This document shows positions 1 through 12,600 of a stretch of DNA of 64,000 bases, piece after piece. This stretch comes from Antitrichia curtipendula (Eukaryota; Streptophyta; Bryopsida; Hypnales; Leucodontaceae), in assembly GCA_951230915.1 (NCBI GenBank), contig OX579641.1:19322254-19386253 (forward strand). The letters are read 5' to 3'. Position 1 is the stretch's first letter. The number at the start of each line of letters is the position of its first letter. The notes under the pieces were generated by a model, which searched no databases, was not told the DNA's origin, and saw nothing but the letters and a program-made list of their open reading frames with translations. Position numbers and translations under genes: made by a program.

Positions 1-3000
1 TTGTTGACGAAGCATTTACTGCTGATTCAGTAAAAAATTTATTGGACAGTCAATCTACGCCACCTATCCCACCGGTGTCTTCCCGGCGCATCAAGGCAGC
101 TGCAGTGGCTATGGCTGAGGCGGGTTCCGCTATGGAAGAAGTTGTAACTGAGGAGGTGAGGGATTTGTTAATTAATATGCAGACGTTTTTGGTCTGCTTG
201 TAGTTCTAGACATTGTATCTGTTTGACCCAAGTAACAGTTCAACACGTTGGGTGACTGCAGGGGTATGAGAATCAAGTACGCGAACCAGGTGGTACATTC
301 CATGAACGTCTTCTCCACACTGGTGAAGCTTCCATGGCTACGCAGGGAATAACAGGGTCTGGACGTCGTAAGGATGATGTTACTCTTCCTTTGGATGGTG
401 GATGGAGATGGGATGGAGATTGGGAGGTCGACCCTAGCTGGACCCATAGTGGTACGTGTGCTCTGTCTCTTTCGTAGTTATGAAATCCAACATTCTCCTT
501 AAACCCTTCCCTGATCCACTAGTGATGGTATTCCCTAATGTCTAGGCTTCAGTCGAGACGAGGGCCTCGCGCTTGAAACATCTGCGATTCATCTGGGGAA
601 GAATTGTTTTTGATCTGTTTCTGCGCTCTGGATGAATCTTTTCGTCTGCTTTTGAATGTTAATTTTGTTTATGAAGCTTCTTACACTGCCTGAGTTGTGC
701 TTTGTTTTGGCAGAGGTTGGAGCTGATGAAGATGGTTGGAGGTATTGCAAGGTAAGCACTGGGGACCAGGAAAGTGAAGTAGGAAGTCCTGGTAGAAACG
801 CGGGAGAAGTTACTGGACAAGGGAATGGGTCTGGAGATGGTACCTTGAAACGGACTCCTTCTATTACCCGTAGTTGGGTTTCTGTCTGTACCTCGGATTG
901 TGTATGGAGACAAAGGAAATGTATTCGCAAACGCCGACGGCGACCATGCTACCCAACGCTGATCCCGCAACCAAGCATTGGATCAGGACTCCAAGCACAA
1001 GAATCATCTCCAGATACTTCAAAGTTCCTCGATAGTGGTAACCAAGTGCCACTGGATCAATCCCAGAAATGTGAAGGCATGATTTTAATTGCAGCTTTGT
1101 TATGTTCTTGCCTACGTAATGTCAAGCTCCCTCAAGCTAGGCGAGGAACCATCCAATTATTAAAAGAATCTTCATCGTACATTGATGACGATGCGCGACT
1201 TCAGCACGTAATACCTTACGTTGTCGCTCTGCTGTCCGACACTGCTGCTATTGTTCGCTGCGCCGCTCTTCAGACTTTATGTGATGTCTTGTTTCTGGTT
1301 CAGGTATTGCTCCAATCCTTATTCTGATACTGTTGATTGTTCCTATTTTAGCCTATGTATCGTGTTTTTGTATTGGACACCGAGTAACGTGAAAAGTTGA
1401 GGAGTTGAGGAGGGTTCCTACAAATATTGAACGGTGATTCAGAGTATGTTATTGCATGCTTTTGGTATCCTGCTTTTAGTTAGTGCTACTACTGATGACC
1501 CAGCGGGAGATGGAAGTTTCTTACGTGCTACACTATTCATGGTTTACAGGTTTTCCCACCGAGCGATGCAAAGATATTCCCAGAATATATATTGCCTTTG
1601 CTCTCCATGCTACCTGATGATCCAGAAGAGAGCGTTCGCATTGCATATGCCGCTAATATACATAAAATTGCTGGAACGGCAAATAAATTCATGATGCATT
1701 CACAGGAGAGCCATGAGATTGGAGGTTTGGATTCTCCATTCAATCGTTCGAAAGGATCATTGTTGGAGAGGAAGTCGGTTTCCACCAAACAAGGGGTAAT
1801 ATACTTTACCTGGATGGTAGTCAATGTAGTTGGGATCCAATCTCTCATTGCATCCTCTGTGCAGGAGATAATATTTCTCCGTTACTCTGATTGTGACGGT
1901 AGTTTCGATGATTGACATCTATTGGTCAGGCTATTGTCAGTCATCTTGGCTTAGTTCTGATTCGCTTGCCATTGGTTTGTTGGAAGCAGATGTCTGCGGG
2001 GTCTGGTGCAGGTCGTTTGGAAGAACTTGCACATTTGCGTGAGACTATAGCACGTGTCATTCAGGAACTAGTGATGGGTCAGAAACAGACCCCTACAATT
2101 CGTCGAGCTCTGTTGCAGCACGTTGGGTCACTCTGTCGCTTTTTCGGTCCCAAACACAGTAACGATTTTCTGCTGCCAATCCTGCCTGCTTTTCTGAACG
2201 ACCGTGACGAGCAGCTACGAGCAGTATTCTTTGAACACATTGTTCATGTCTGTCTCTTTGTGGGACAAATGAGTTTGGAGGCTTACCTGCTTCCTTATGT
2301 AGAACAGGCGCTAAACGATGTAGAAGAAACAGTAATTGTCAATGCTACGGAATGTCTCGCAGCTCTTTGTACGCATCGTCTACTGCGGAAAAGGGTTCTT
2401 CTTGAAGCCGTTGAACGGGCATCTCCCCTCTTGTGCCACCCAAGTCAGTGGGTAAGACGGGCAGCTATTACTTTTGTTGCCGCCACTAGTGCAAACCTAG
2501 AGCCTACTGAATCCTATGCGTTCTTATCCCCGATTTTATTACCATTTCTTAGGCGAGAACCAGCTTCTCTGTGTTCTGAGGTTTCTCTGCTAGCATGCTT
2601 GAAACCGCCAGTATCAAGGGAGGTCTTCAACCGTGTTCTTAGTGATGTGATGCTACTGCAAACGGAGAGGGAAAAGGCAGCTGCAACTAAGCAAGGTATT
2701 CAAAAGACCAAGAATCGAAGAGTAGCTGCAATCCAACCTCCTCCAGAGCTTGCTGGGATTAGTGGTATCAGAACCGGAGGTGACAGAAAGAGAAGTGAAA
2801 GAGAGGGTGTATATTCCTCTGCAGTGTCAGTGGATGTTTCTCAAGGTCTACCCAGGAATAATGGGAAACGAGTTCCGGTGTCTGGATCCGGACCTCAGCT
2901 TTTGCAGAAGCCATTAACGGGGGAAGGTGAGGACGGAGAAAAGATGAAGGCGATGGAGGGTTACATTCGCAACCTGTCGAGTACCATGCAGACTAGGATG

Positions 3001-6000
3001 CACAACTGGGAAGCAGAGAACACAGAAAAACTTCAAGGCTCTGCAATTGGTTTCGCAGCTGGTGTGGGGGCCGGTTTCTACTCCAACTATGATGGCTCCT
3101 CTGAGGGAATTCCTTTATATTCTGTTCCCTTGAGTGAGAAGAAGACTGATCCAACTCCTGCCGGACAAGGAGGTACCCTACAAGGTGGAGATGTGAATCC
3201 TTCCTTTAATGAAGAGTGGAGCCGAGTATTTGGTGTCAGACAGGGGTCAGCACCCTTCCTAATGGCAACTATTGCTGGAACTCCAATAAGTGCTTCAGTA
3301 GGACCTGCGTCTACTCAGTGGGCTAATATTGCTGGTCATTCATCGATGTCTTCGATTGAGCCCTCTTTACACAGGTGCCTCTACTGTTTTTTATTGCCTT
3401 GTTTCAGTGGCATGTCCAAGAACCATGCTATAATATTTCAATAGTTAAAGATTAATGAGAAAAAGGTACCGGATTTCCTTAAAGTAGTTTTTTTTTTTTA
3501 ATATAATGAAAGTAATTAATTTATAACTACTACATAATTCTCCCTACAAACTCGAATGCATGTAGTGTAAATGTTTGTGTAATTACGTTTACATAGAATT
3601 TCACCAGTCAGCGTGCAAGAGAGGCTAGAGTCATTTCCAAAAGTGCTTGAAACCCCTAAGATCATGGCAACTATGTTTGGATTGAATTTAAGTTTTTTCG
3701 AGCGGAAGGAGATGACCTGGATTTTGAATCTATGCTCATGCAGGTCACATGTAGCAATGACTGGATCAAGTGCTCCGAGGCTACTCGCAGGATCTGTGTA
3801 CCAGGGCCCCGGTCCCATAAGCTATAGAAAGTTTGAGGTGTTGAAAGAAACTGGGCGACAAGACTCCGGTGAAGGTCTTCTTGCTACCGGCTTTGGAAGC
3901 AGCATTAATAGCATGGCAACCAGTAAAGCAAGTGTAGCGTCTTCTTCTGAGATGTTTGGTGGTGGAAATTCCGGGGAGCCTAGTCCGGTCAATGTATCTG
4001 CTAGTGAAGCTTCTTTGGATTCTGGAAGCCCGCTCTTGAGTTCTTCAGGAGCCGCAGAAAGCTCGTGGAGGCCTCGTGGTGTACTCATAGCTCATCTGCA
4101 AGAGCATCAACGTGCAGTGAACGAGGTAGCAGTTTCGAGTGATAATATTTTTCTAGCAAGTGCATCAGATGATGGAACGGTGAAAATTTGGGATACTCGA
4201 AGACTAGAGAGAGATATCTCTTTCAGGTCCCGATTAACATATCCTTTACAGAGTGAAGGTCGAGCACTTCGCGTGTCCGTTTTAGGTGGTGGACATCAAG
4301 TTGCAGCAGCTTCTAGTAAAGGAACGATACATGTTTTTACAGTTGATTATGTGGCACGGACAGGAGGCAGCACAGAACGATATACTGGCATTTCAGATAC
4401 TCGTAAGTTGGACTCTCAAGAGGGGAACGTTTTGACGATGCAAAACCTCTTCACTGAAGGACCATCTCAGCTCTTGTATAGTACGCAAAGAAACGGCATA
4501 CACCTTTGGGATTTGAGGGCTCAAGCCGATGCCTGGACATTGCGGGCAAAGCCAGATCAGGGCTACATATCAGCGGTGTCAGTTGATCCCGCATGTAACT
4601 GGTTGGTGTCGGCAACATCCCGAGGAGTACTCACACTTTGGGACTTACGTTTTCAGGTTTTTTCGTCTGAACAATGTTTTCCATGTCGTAGTGAAATCAA
4701 ATTTACAGATGTTCAAGGAGTTTGATAGTCTGTCGTTCTGTGTCCTTCGACTTCATCTTGTGCCAGCGTCTTTTTTAACTTTGAAGTAATCTGCTACATC
4801 CATTTTATCATTTATTCTGCTCTTAATAGCTGTCTAGAATCAAAACATCTGAAGAGATTTTTGTTTGTACTTCAAATTTCTCTGACTTCCGGTTTGTGTT
4901 TGGTAAAATTTGATTGTTTTGTTCCTATCTTATTCCTTACATATTGCAGATTGCAGTCAACACATGGCAGCATCCAGCTTGCTGCCCAGTGGAAAGCATG
5001 TGTGTTCTGGTTCCTGGAAAAGGTACACCAACGTCAGCAAGCCAGCACCCATATGTTTACGTTGCTGCAGGACGCAACGAGGTGGCCCTCTGGAATGCTG
5101 AAGATGGCTCATGCCATCAGGTAAGTCCCAGGTTTCCGATTTTATTGTTTCTGGCATAGCTTTTGGCATGAGATCGAGTGGTGTTTCTTTGAAGATATAT
5201 GAATGTCACGTGGAGATGTTCCTATGTGATCTTCAGGCTTAGAATTTCGCGCGAGTATGTACGCATTCAGGTTATAGTCTGCGTATGCTCAAGACTGATA
5301 ACGTGTAACTCTGCAGGTTCTTCGACTCTGTGCTGATCCAGCCCATACAGAGATGAATACTGTCCCTGCAGCTCTTAGTCAGCCCTTATCCAGTTCCCAG
5401 TCTTCAAGAGATACCCGGCTGGTTGGAGGTGTGAAAGTGACTGATTATCGCATGGAAGAACTGAATGAACCACCTCCGAGGTTGCCAGGAGTACGCACAC
5501 TACTGCCATTGTCAGGTGGTGCGGCCCTCCTCACTGCGGGATCGGATTGTCGAATCCGAATGTGGGATCGTTTGAGGTAATCTCCTTTCTTAGTATAAAT
5601 GCAAGTATATTGTCCAAGCACTTACAATTCTTGTGATGAGTTAACGACTCTGATAATGACCCTTACAACCCCAGTTCATATTTTTCAGTGGATTCTTTGG
5701 TTGTTATTCTCTTCCATTCTTGTATGCTCAGTCTGAAGTCTCAGATTCTTTGAAGGCTTGAACTCGATCCTGAATCATAACCGTCGTTACGTCTTCAATT
5801 GCAGACCCGATCGGAGTTATCACGTCTGTGGACCCACAATGGGAAAAAGTGGTGATGTTTACAATTATGAACTGCGCTCGTTGAATGGTGTCCGCATTGT
5901 CCAGGTTGGATTCGAAACTTGTCAATCGTAATGTTCTGCATCTTGATGTTCTGTAAACACCTGGACTAGTGGTTGTGGACTGTCATAGAATGATACAACC

Positions 6001-6490
6001 AAGTTTATCTCTTGTTATGACGACGATTTCAACTTTAGGGCGAAGATTTGGGTTTTCCCTTGCGTTTGTATGCTCATTTCTCAGGGTTCACCTTTCATGA
6101 TCCGCATGTAAACATATCCTTTAGCATGTACACTGGCTTTAGAGTTTATAGCTCTGCCTTATTAGATAGATATTCCTAAAACTGGTCCGTTGATGAAAAC
6201 TAGTTTCTAGGTGGGTTTTTTCTAATAGTCAAAACACAGTAATAAGGCTACCCTCGATTAATTGTCCGCTTGTACATCATGATAACTAGTGGGATTACTG
6301 TTTACAGGAAACTCCCGGAACAGATATCAGACTGTCAAGCAAAAGTCCTCCAAAGAGTGGACTTGCTGCAGCTGCTACGGATAGTGCTGGATGTCATCGC
6401 GATTGCATTCTTAGCCTTGCCTCTGCTCAAACCAATCAACGGCTTCTGATATCAAGCAGCAGAGACGGTGCCATCAAAGTCTGGAAATAG
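1..6490 (+). CDS. VPS15: DysF-VPS15 chimeric gene, 5' end outside the window
   Basis: Exons by eye: <3-155, 262-451, 714-1303, 1550-1795, 1990-3374, 3744-4656, 4950-5120, 5317-5576, 5805-5904, 6308-6490. All are GT-AG and in phase, giving 1396 visible residues. VPS15 (PIK3R4) is the pseudokinase scaffold of the VPS34 PI3-kinase complex in autophagy and endosomal sorting. From residue 234 (nt 1070) the product follows plant VPS15 closely: the CEGMxLIA start of the HEAT block, SDAKIFPEYI, SNDFLLPILPAFLNDRDEQL, then a divergent linker and a WD40 propeller from about residue 967 (SASDDGTVKIWD) to the terminal RDGAIKVWK. Residues 52-191 instead look like a dysferlin-type region: YENQ at 53-56, WRWDGDW at 99-105, DEDGW at 119-123, then W-R-Q-R-K-x-I-R and a run of arginines. 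No kinase domain is visible before it. One open exon (714-1303) holds both the end of the DysF part and the first HEAT segment. VPS15 identity is very secure; the fusion is what the sequence shows but could be a rearranged copy or an assembly join. Confidence 0.88.
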
Positions 6491-7149
6491 AGGCATCATG
6501 TTGTCCTAATCACGGCGCGCAGCAGACATTTTCAGTGCCAGGTGAAGTCTGACTTTTGCTTCATACCGGCAGTGCTGAAGAATTGGATGCCCTTATCGAT
6601 TCTAACTTGGTTGCCCTATACATGGCCTATGAGAACTGTTAGGTGAACACGCATTGCCAGTTTCAACAGATGAAACAAGGTTTTTTGACATGAATTGACA
6701 TGAATTGTCATGAATTGCCATTAGGTTTAAATGCTACCCCAATTGATGAGGAATGGTTTCCTTCGGGATTGAATAGATTTACACGATTTTGTGAATATTT
6801 ATATTTTGCTGTGCCTATAGGTGCACCGCAGGTCTAGGTGGGAGGTAGGTGCTCAGCAGATTAGAGGACTCTAGTCTGTGGGTTGAAAATTTGATTCTGT
6901 ACAAATAACATGGCCTTTGAGAAAGGCACTTGTAATGTCCTTGTAAACTATTTCTCACTACTGTAAAGCAGCAGTGGTGATCTTTGGTAGTGCGAATTTG
7001 CAATTCTGAAACGTCTTCTATGTGAATGAAACTGAAGTGTGGTCCGATCACATTGTGGATGGAGGACAGTTGCTCTGTTTTTAGGGCTCTAAGTACTGCA
7101 CTTTTCTGAAGTACAGGCAGAACCTCTGCATGTCAATACTCTACAAGCC

Positions 7150-7155
7150 AATAAA
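7150..7155 (+). promoter_or_regulatory. Poly(A) signal of the VPS15 gene
   Basis: AATAAA lies 660 bp past the VPS15 stop in AT-rich sequence with no further ORF. It fits the end of a long 3' UTR. Confidence 0.45.
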
Positions 7156-7170
7156 CTTCTGTCAGGAAAT

Positions 7171-9625
7171 ATTGATTGCTAGTCCTGGCTTGAGCCACAT
7201 ACAAACATTGTGACTGCAAATGCCCCTCCCTTGCGTAATAACCTCTCTAATGTAATGTGTCAAATCTGTCCCAAACCTATTGCTTCAGAGGGGTTCTACT
7301 TGTATTGCATTCTTTGGGGTCACAATTCACTCTTGAATCATTTTGAATATCATTTAGAACCGTTCAATCAATGGTGAAATTGTCACGAATACAATGTTGT
7401 AATGTAAGAAATTAAACATGAATAGTGGTTGAAAGATTATAAGGTTATGGTGTCGGTAGACATCATTCAATTAGATTGAAACAACTTCAACAAAAATAAA
7501 GTACAGAGGTACATGTAGTACATATTATCTAATTATTGCAAAATTGGATCAATTCCTTCAATTGTGGTGAGATTTTTGGTATTTCCAAAAAAAATAAAGT
7601 AAAATGTAAATTTTTACTTTTGTTCTTTTAAAAAAATAAGCAATTCATCATAGGAATGGCTAGTATATTGTTACAAAACAATATTTCTCCATTGTATTCA
7701 TAAATCCACAATATACAATATACTTGGTGTTGCATAAGTACCAAGAAAGAGCATAATGATTTTACACTAACATGTCTTCTATGTGATGTACTAAAAGTAC
7801 TAAAAAGTATTTGAGGTAGAATGATCCATTGTTGTCCCTTTGATAATTGCATAAACCTAAACTTAAAGATTCACAATATTTTTTCCCCAATAGAACAACA
7901 AATTGGAGAATTTCACATTTATTTTTGTCAACCTATTTAAAAAAAAAATTTTAACCACTATGGAAGGAAAAGCCTAGGCATATTATTTTTTGTCGTTGCC
8001 CCTAGGAACAAGCTATTCTTGTCCATTGGGATTATAATGTTGTTCTCTTAATTCCCTACACCATTGCAATGGTAATCCAAATTTGTCTTTCAAGCTTGCA
8101 AAATGATGAATGAACCTTTTTTCTATGTGTGAAAATCCCATGTATGTATTCATTGAATTTAAGAATACAATGAATTTTCAATCCAATTGCAACCCTTTCA
8201 ACTCCAATTTCACACTAAAGTAGTCATAATTCACTACACTAGGATGCAACATGATGCAATTAGGACCAAAACTAAGGGTTGCAATTAGATAGGAACTTGA
8301 CCCCCCATGGTAGTATTCATTGAAATTAAGAATACAATGAATTTTCAATCCAATTGCAACCCTTTCAACTCCAATTTCACACTGAAGTAGTCATAATTCA
8401 CTACATTAGGATGCAACATGATGGAATTGGGACCAAAACTAAAAGTTGCAATTAGGCTAGAGCCTTGATTCAAGCCAAACTAACCTCTTCTTCCAAACTA
8501 ACCTAGGGCCTGGCCTAAAGTCAACTTTGGGTGTAATTAGCACTTCGAATATTTTTTAATTTCTTGCATATGGCATCTTAAAAATTTACGCGAAGACAAT
8601 CAAGATAAACCCACTTTCAAGGCCCAACAAAAAAATTTACCTGAACTTACATTTTCAAGTTGCATCAAACAATGGTTACATCCAATGCATCATCATCATG
8701 TTGTCATAATGAAACATATTATTAGCGATAGTTACACCTTCCCCAAGCAGGTGGAAAATGGAGAATGACAAGTTTGTGAGGATTTGGAGGAGCCAATGGA
8801 GAGCCACAGTGGGTGAAGAAGCTATTACACCCCCAAAAGTTGTCTGGAGAACAAGAGTGGAGATTCGGGAGACCAACATTTGACATAGAGTGTAGGATGA
8901 ACATGAAGGCGGTCTACAATGCAAGATGGAGAATATACTTAAATGAACAAATCTTCACCACTCCCATTATTCACCTCCGGAGGTGAAGGCTAGGAGTATG
9001 GAAGATATAACTAGTTAAGAATATTCTACCACAGAGGGCCAACATGAAACCAACCCTAAGCCACCACATCTCCGTTCTCCATTCTCCATTCTCCAAGTGC
9101 GGAGTGAAGAAGATGTGACTACCCCTATTATAAGCTTGTTATCTCAACCCTGCTTGCAGACGATGTTGGTTCACATTCATAGCCTGTTGCTTCAACCTGT
9201 GCAAAACTAAAGTGGCAAAGAAACAATTTCTCATCACCCAAGAGCAAATAGTGCCGAGTCATCAGCAACATGAATGTTTCAGGAAGATCTATCAAAAGCT
9301 GGTGCAAAAGCTTACACCAAATTCATAATGTCAAGTGCGGTTTCAAAGGCAAATTTGTCACCATTCCATTGGATAGTCAGAAAAGCATTATAAATCATAA
9401 CACAAACCCAATTTCTACACCCTTAGATTTGCAAAAAGTTCAGATACGGACGTTTGTGATGAACTATTAGACTTGGCATTACTCGAGCCTCCCAGCTCTC
9501 TGAGCATTACCTAGTCCATAATAATCAGAAGGTCGGTAGTCAGTCTGCCATGACAGAAATAAAACACAAAATCTGTAGCAAGAACAGAACCTGGACAAAA
9601 AAATCATAACGTAGCAGCCTTGTCA
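7171..9625. other. Intergenic spacer between the 3' ends of VPS15 and RRP45
   Basis: AT-rich sequence between two convergent genes. I see no credible ORF, RNA gene or transposase. The only clear structure is the tandem duplication at 8148-8460. Confidence 0.6.
8148..8460. repeat. Tandem duplication, period about 167 bp
   Basis: About 145 bp starting attcattgaa at 8148 recur at 8315 with only a few substitutions. The copies share the run caatccaattgcaacccttt and the stretch from tcactacac/t to gcaattag. The near identity points to a recent duplication. Confidence 0.9.
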
Positions 9626-12600
9626 CTAACGCCTTGGGCCACTTTTCCTCTTGTTTGCCTTCCTTTTACCCGAAGAAAGGAAACTCCCCTCTGCCGTTTC
9701 CGTTTCCGTTTCCCCTGGTTCATCCCCTACTCCAGCTGTTTCCTCTTCTACCGAGTCTGTTAAGTCCATATCCACAACTTTGGGAAAGATGGGCCCTAGT
9801 GGACGAGCTTCTTCGGCAAGGAGAGATGAAGTCTGGTTGGCATACACCGCAGCTGCTGCAATTTGGCCAGAAATTTGGCGTTGAAGAGGAGCTGAAACCA
9901 CTCGAGAAGACATCCGTTGCGAATCTGAGACCGAAGCTCCTCTCAGCACCGCTCTTGCAGCGACGTCGAACTCCACAAGCGCATCTGAGTCTGTGGAACA
10001 ATTAAGAGGTGGTCAAAGCTTGAAAATACTTGCATCTGATCATTTAAAATAATGGAACATGATCTAGTCTAGTTCATGAAAAGGGCGGGCGTTTCAGGGC
10101 AAACACACGAAAACGAAAACTATACCAGCACATTTGAGCGTACGGAAGAGGTGGTCATAATTTGAAAATACTTGCATTTGATCATTTTTAAATCAAAGAA
10201 CATGGTCTAGTGCAAAAAAGGGAATTTGATAAAATGGCAAACTCCACAAGCGCACAAGAGGTAGTCCACAAGAGGTAGTCAAAATGGAAAACTCCACAAG
10301 AGGTAGTCAAAATTTGACAATACTTGCATACGGTCATTGGAAATAATAAAACATAATGGAGTGCAAGAACAAGGTGTTTAACACACCGTAGGGAAAACTC
10401 CTCTTGCCAGGCGCTCCTTTCAGAGGGGTTAGCTTCATGTCATCACCCCTGGAACCAAATGTAGCCCAACAAAGGGTTTGGTCAAACCTCAGCACATCAG
10501 GAAGTAATTCAAAGATAGGAAAAGCAATCCAAATTTAGAGCTTCCAAACACATGCAGAGCTCCCATGCACTTGATTCAACATAAGCCGAATAAACACAAA
10601 CCGTCAGAATTCGAGCATCTGCTCAGTCGAACACAATTCATTGAGAACAGCTTCCTGTGAACTTTGAATGAGATTAGAAACGAATGTCATGCTGAGTGAG
10701 AAATCAAGGGAGTTTCCTGTCGACTCCTATAAGCTTCAAAATCCGCTCTAATTTTCACCCATAATCGATAAATATATATATCCAATATGTATATCCAATA
10801 AGTATTGGACATATAACGAAATGGATCTATTTATCGAAATCCGCTCGACATTTAGTTATATATCCAACAATTATAAGTTGTTTTCTACGCCATTTAAAGT
10901 GAAGACGAGCTAACATCTACTAACAGGTCGACAACTTAAAACTAGAAGAGATTCAAACTCCACCGGAAATAAATAACCACTGCCAAAGTAGTGATTCCCA
11001 TAAACCAGACAATAAGATAGAAATAACAGTAGCTGTTTGAGTGAGCATTTAGAAAGCCCACAGGAAAGTAGAGAGAGCCATTGAAGAAGGGGTTTAGGGT
11101 TTAGGGTTTAGGGTTACCAAGCCGATTCCCCTCCACCAAAATAATTCCTTCCTGGTGCTGTAGATGACTTCCTAACTTGCGCATCAGTTTGCTTGGACTC
11201 CAAAGGATTTGCATCAGAAAGGCGTTCTCCGTCCTCCATGCCTTCTCCCACTTCTGCAGCCTCGTCCATATCCACTTCCTTTTCCATGATGCTGTTAGGC
11301 ACTGAGGAAGCAGTATCCACCTGGGGTACCAAGTTGCGATGACGCCGTATTTTCCGCTGTGCTCGTTCTATTTCATGGACTTCAACCTAGCAACATAGAA
11401 TTCTGTTAGATCTTTTACCATGAGCTGGGCTTAAAAACATATTACTAACCAATTTGTCCCCGAAAGGACCTAAAATTTGTGGTTTAAAATGACCTGTTCA
11501 ATTGATCATATAGTGAAGAAAGAATCCAGATGGGGTTGTATTTTATATAACCAGAATGGGCACGGGACATAGCATGTATAGGTGACAAAATGAACAAATT
11601 TGGACAGAAGAAAGTCCCCTTTTGACATACTCAAAACTGCTAAACAACGGAACGCCCAGTTTGAGCCTTTTGGTTCTTAGTGGTTATAAAATCGGCTCCC
11701 AAGAGCTTTACAACATCCTCAATTCCAACTTGATCGATCCCTCATAACATCGTCGAAAAGTTGGGAAAAGATAGGTGACACAACTTTCAGAGTTTTTTTT
11801 GTGACTTACCGCTTTCTTCAGAGTTTCAGTGATCGATTGTGCTTTCGCTGCAGCAATGCGGAGACATCTCATAATTTCACTATTGGAGACACCTACACCT
11901 CCTCCTTTTTGAACTGCACAAATATCTCCCTGAGCATTGATTGTTATTGTTATTCTGCCACCCATTACCTCCTCTTCTTTTAAGTTCGGGTCCACTACCT
12001 GCACAATTCAATATTCACACTTCAGGTCTAGAAAACGAGAAACATTTCGTACAAAAAATCTCATTGGCTATCAATATAAAACACCAGCGGGCAGGAAGAC
12101 TGTTAACGGCAAAATCTACCCAGAAAGAGCATTGCTTACTTGAAAGTTTCCATCGCCAAAGAAAGCAAACGTCACAGCGATGGGAAGGTGGTGAATGATT
12201 AAACCAACAGGTTCCCGAACCTGTCATCATCAACAATCTCAAATCAGCACCACATAAAACCTGTTTAATAAATCTACAATTTCGGATTGAATATAATTCG
12301 ACATGAACCCTAAACCGTAAACCGTAAACCAAAAGACCAGTGCACAGATAGCCCAAAAGCGGGCATTGTTCTTAAGCTCTAAAGGTCCAAGGATTCATCA
12401 TTTTAAAACAGCTAATTCAATTTGCCGTACTTTTCAAAGATATAGATATTTCAAATGAGACCGAACTTTATATCACTACAATCATTGCATGTGTTGATGA
12501 TAAAATAAATAAAATTAGAACAAAAGAAAATCCGCATATGACCTACTCGAAGTTGCTACATGAGGCCCAATTTGAGCTTCTCAGGGTTTAAGCTACAAGT

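Noticed and set aside
1912..3444. A 510-codon frame as an independent gene
   Set aside because: It is VPS15 exon 1990-3374 plus read-through into the next intron; it starts before the acceptor and ends past the donor.
10561..10700. Further RRP45 exon reading MTFVSNLIQSSQEAVLNEL on the minus strand
   Set aside because: It runs into a TGA before any usable donor, and the 11118-to-10487 junction already closes the phase without it.
11091..11115. Chromosome end or telomere-fusion site
   Set aside because: Only three units inside a continuous gene; an interstitial repeat.
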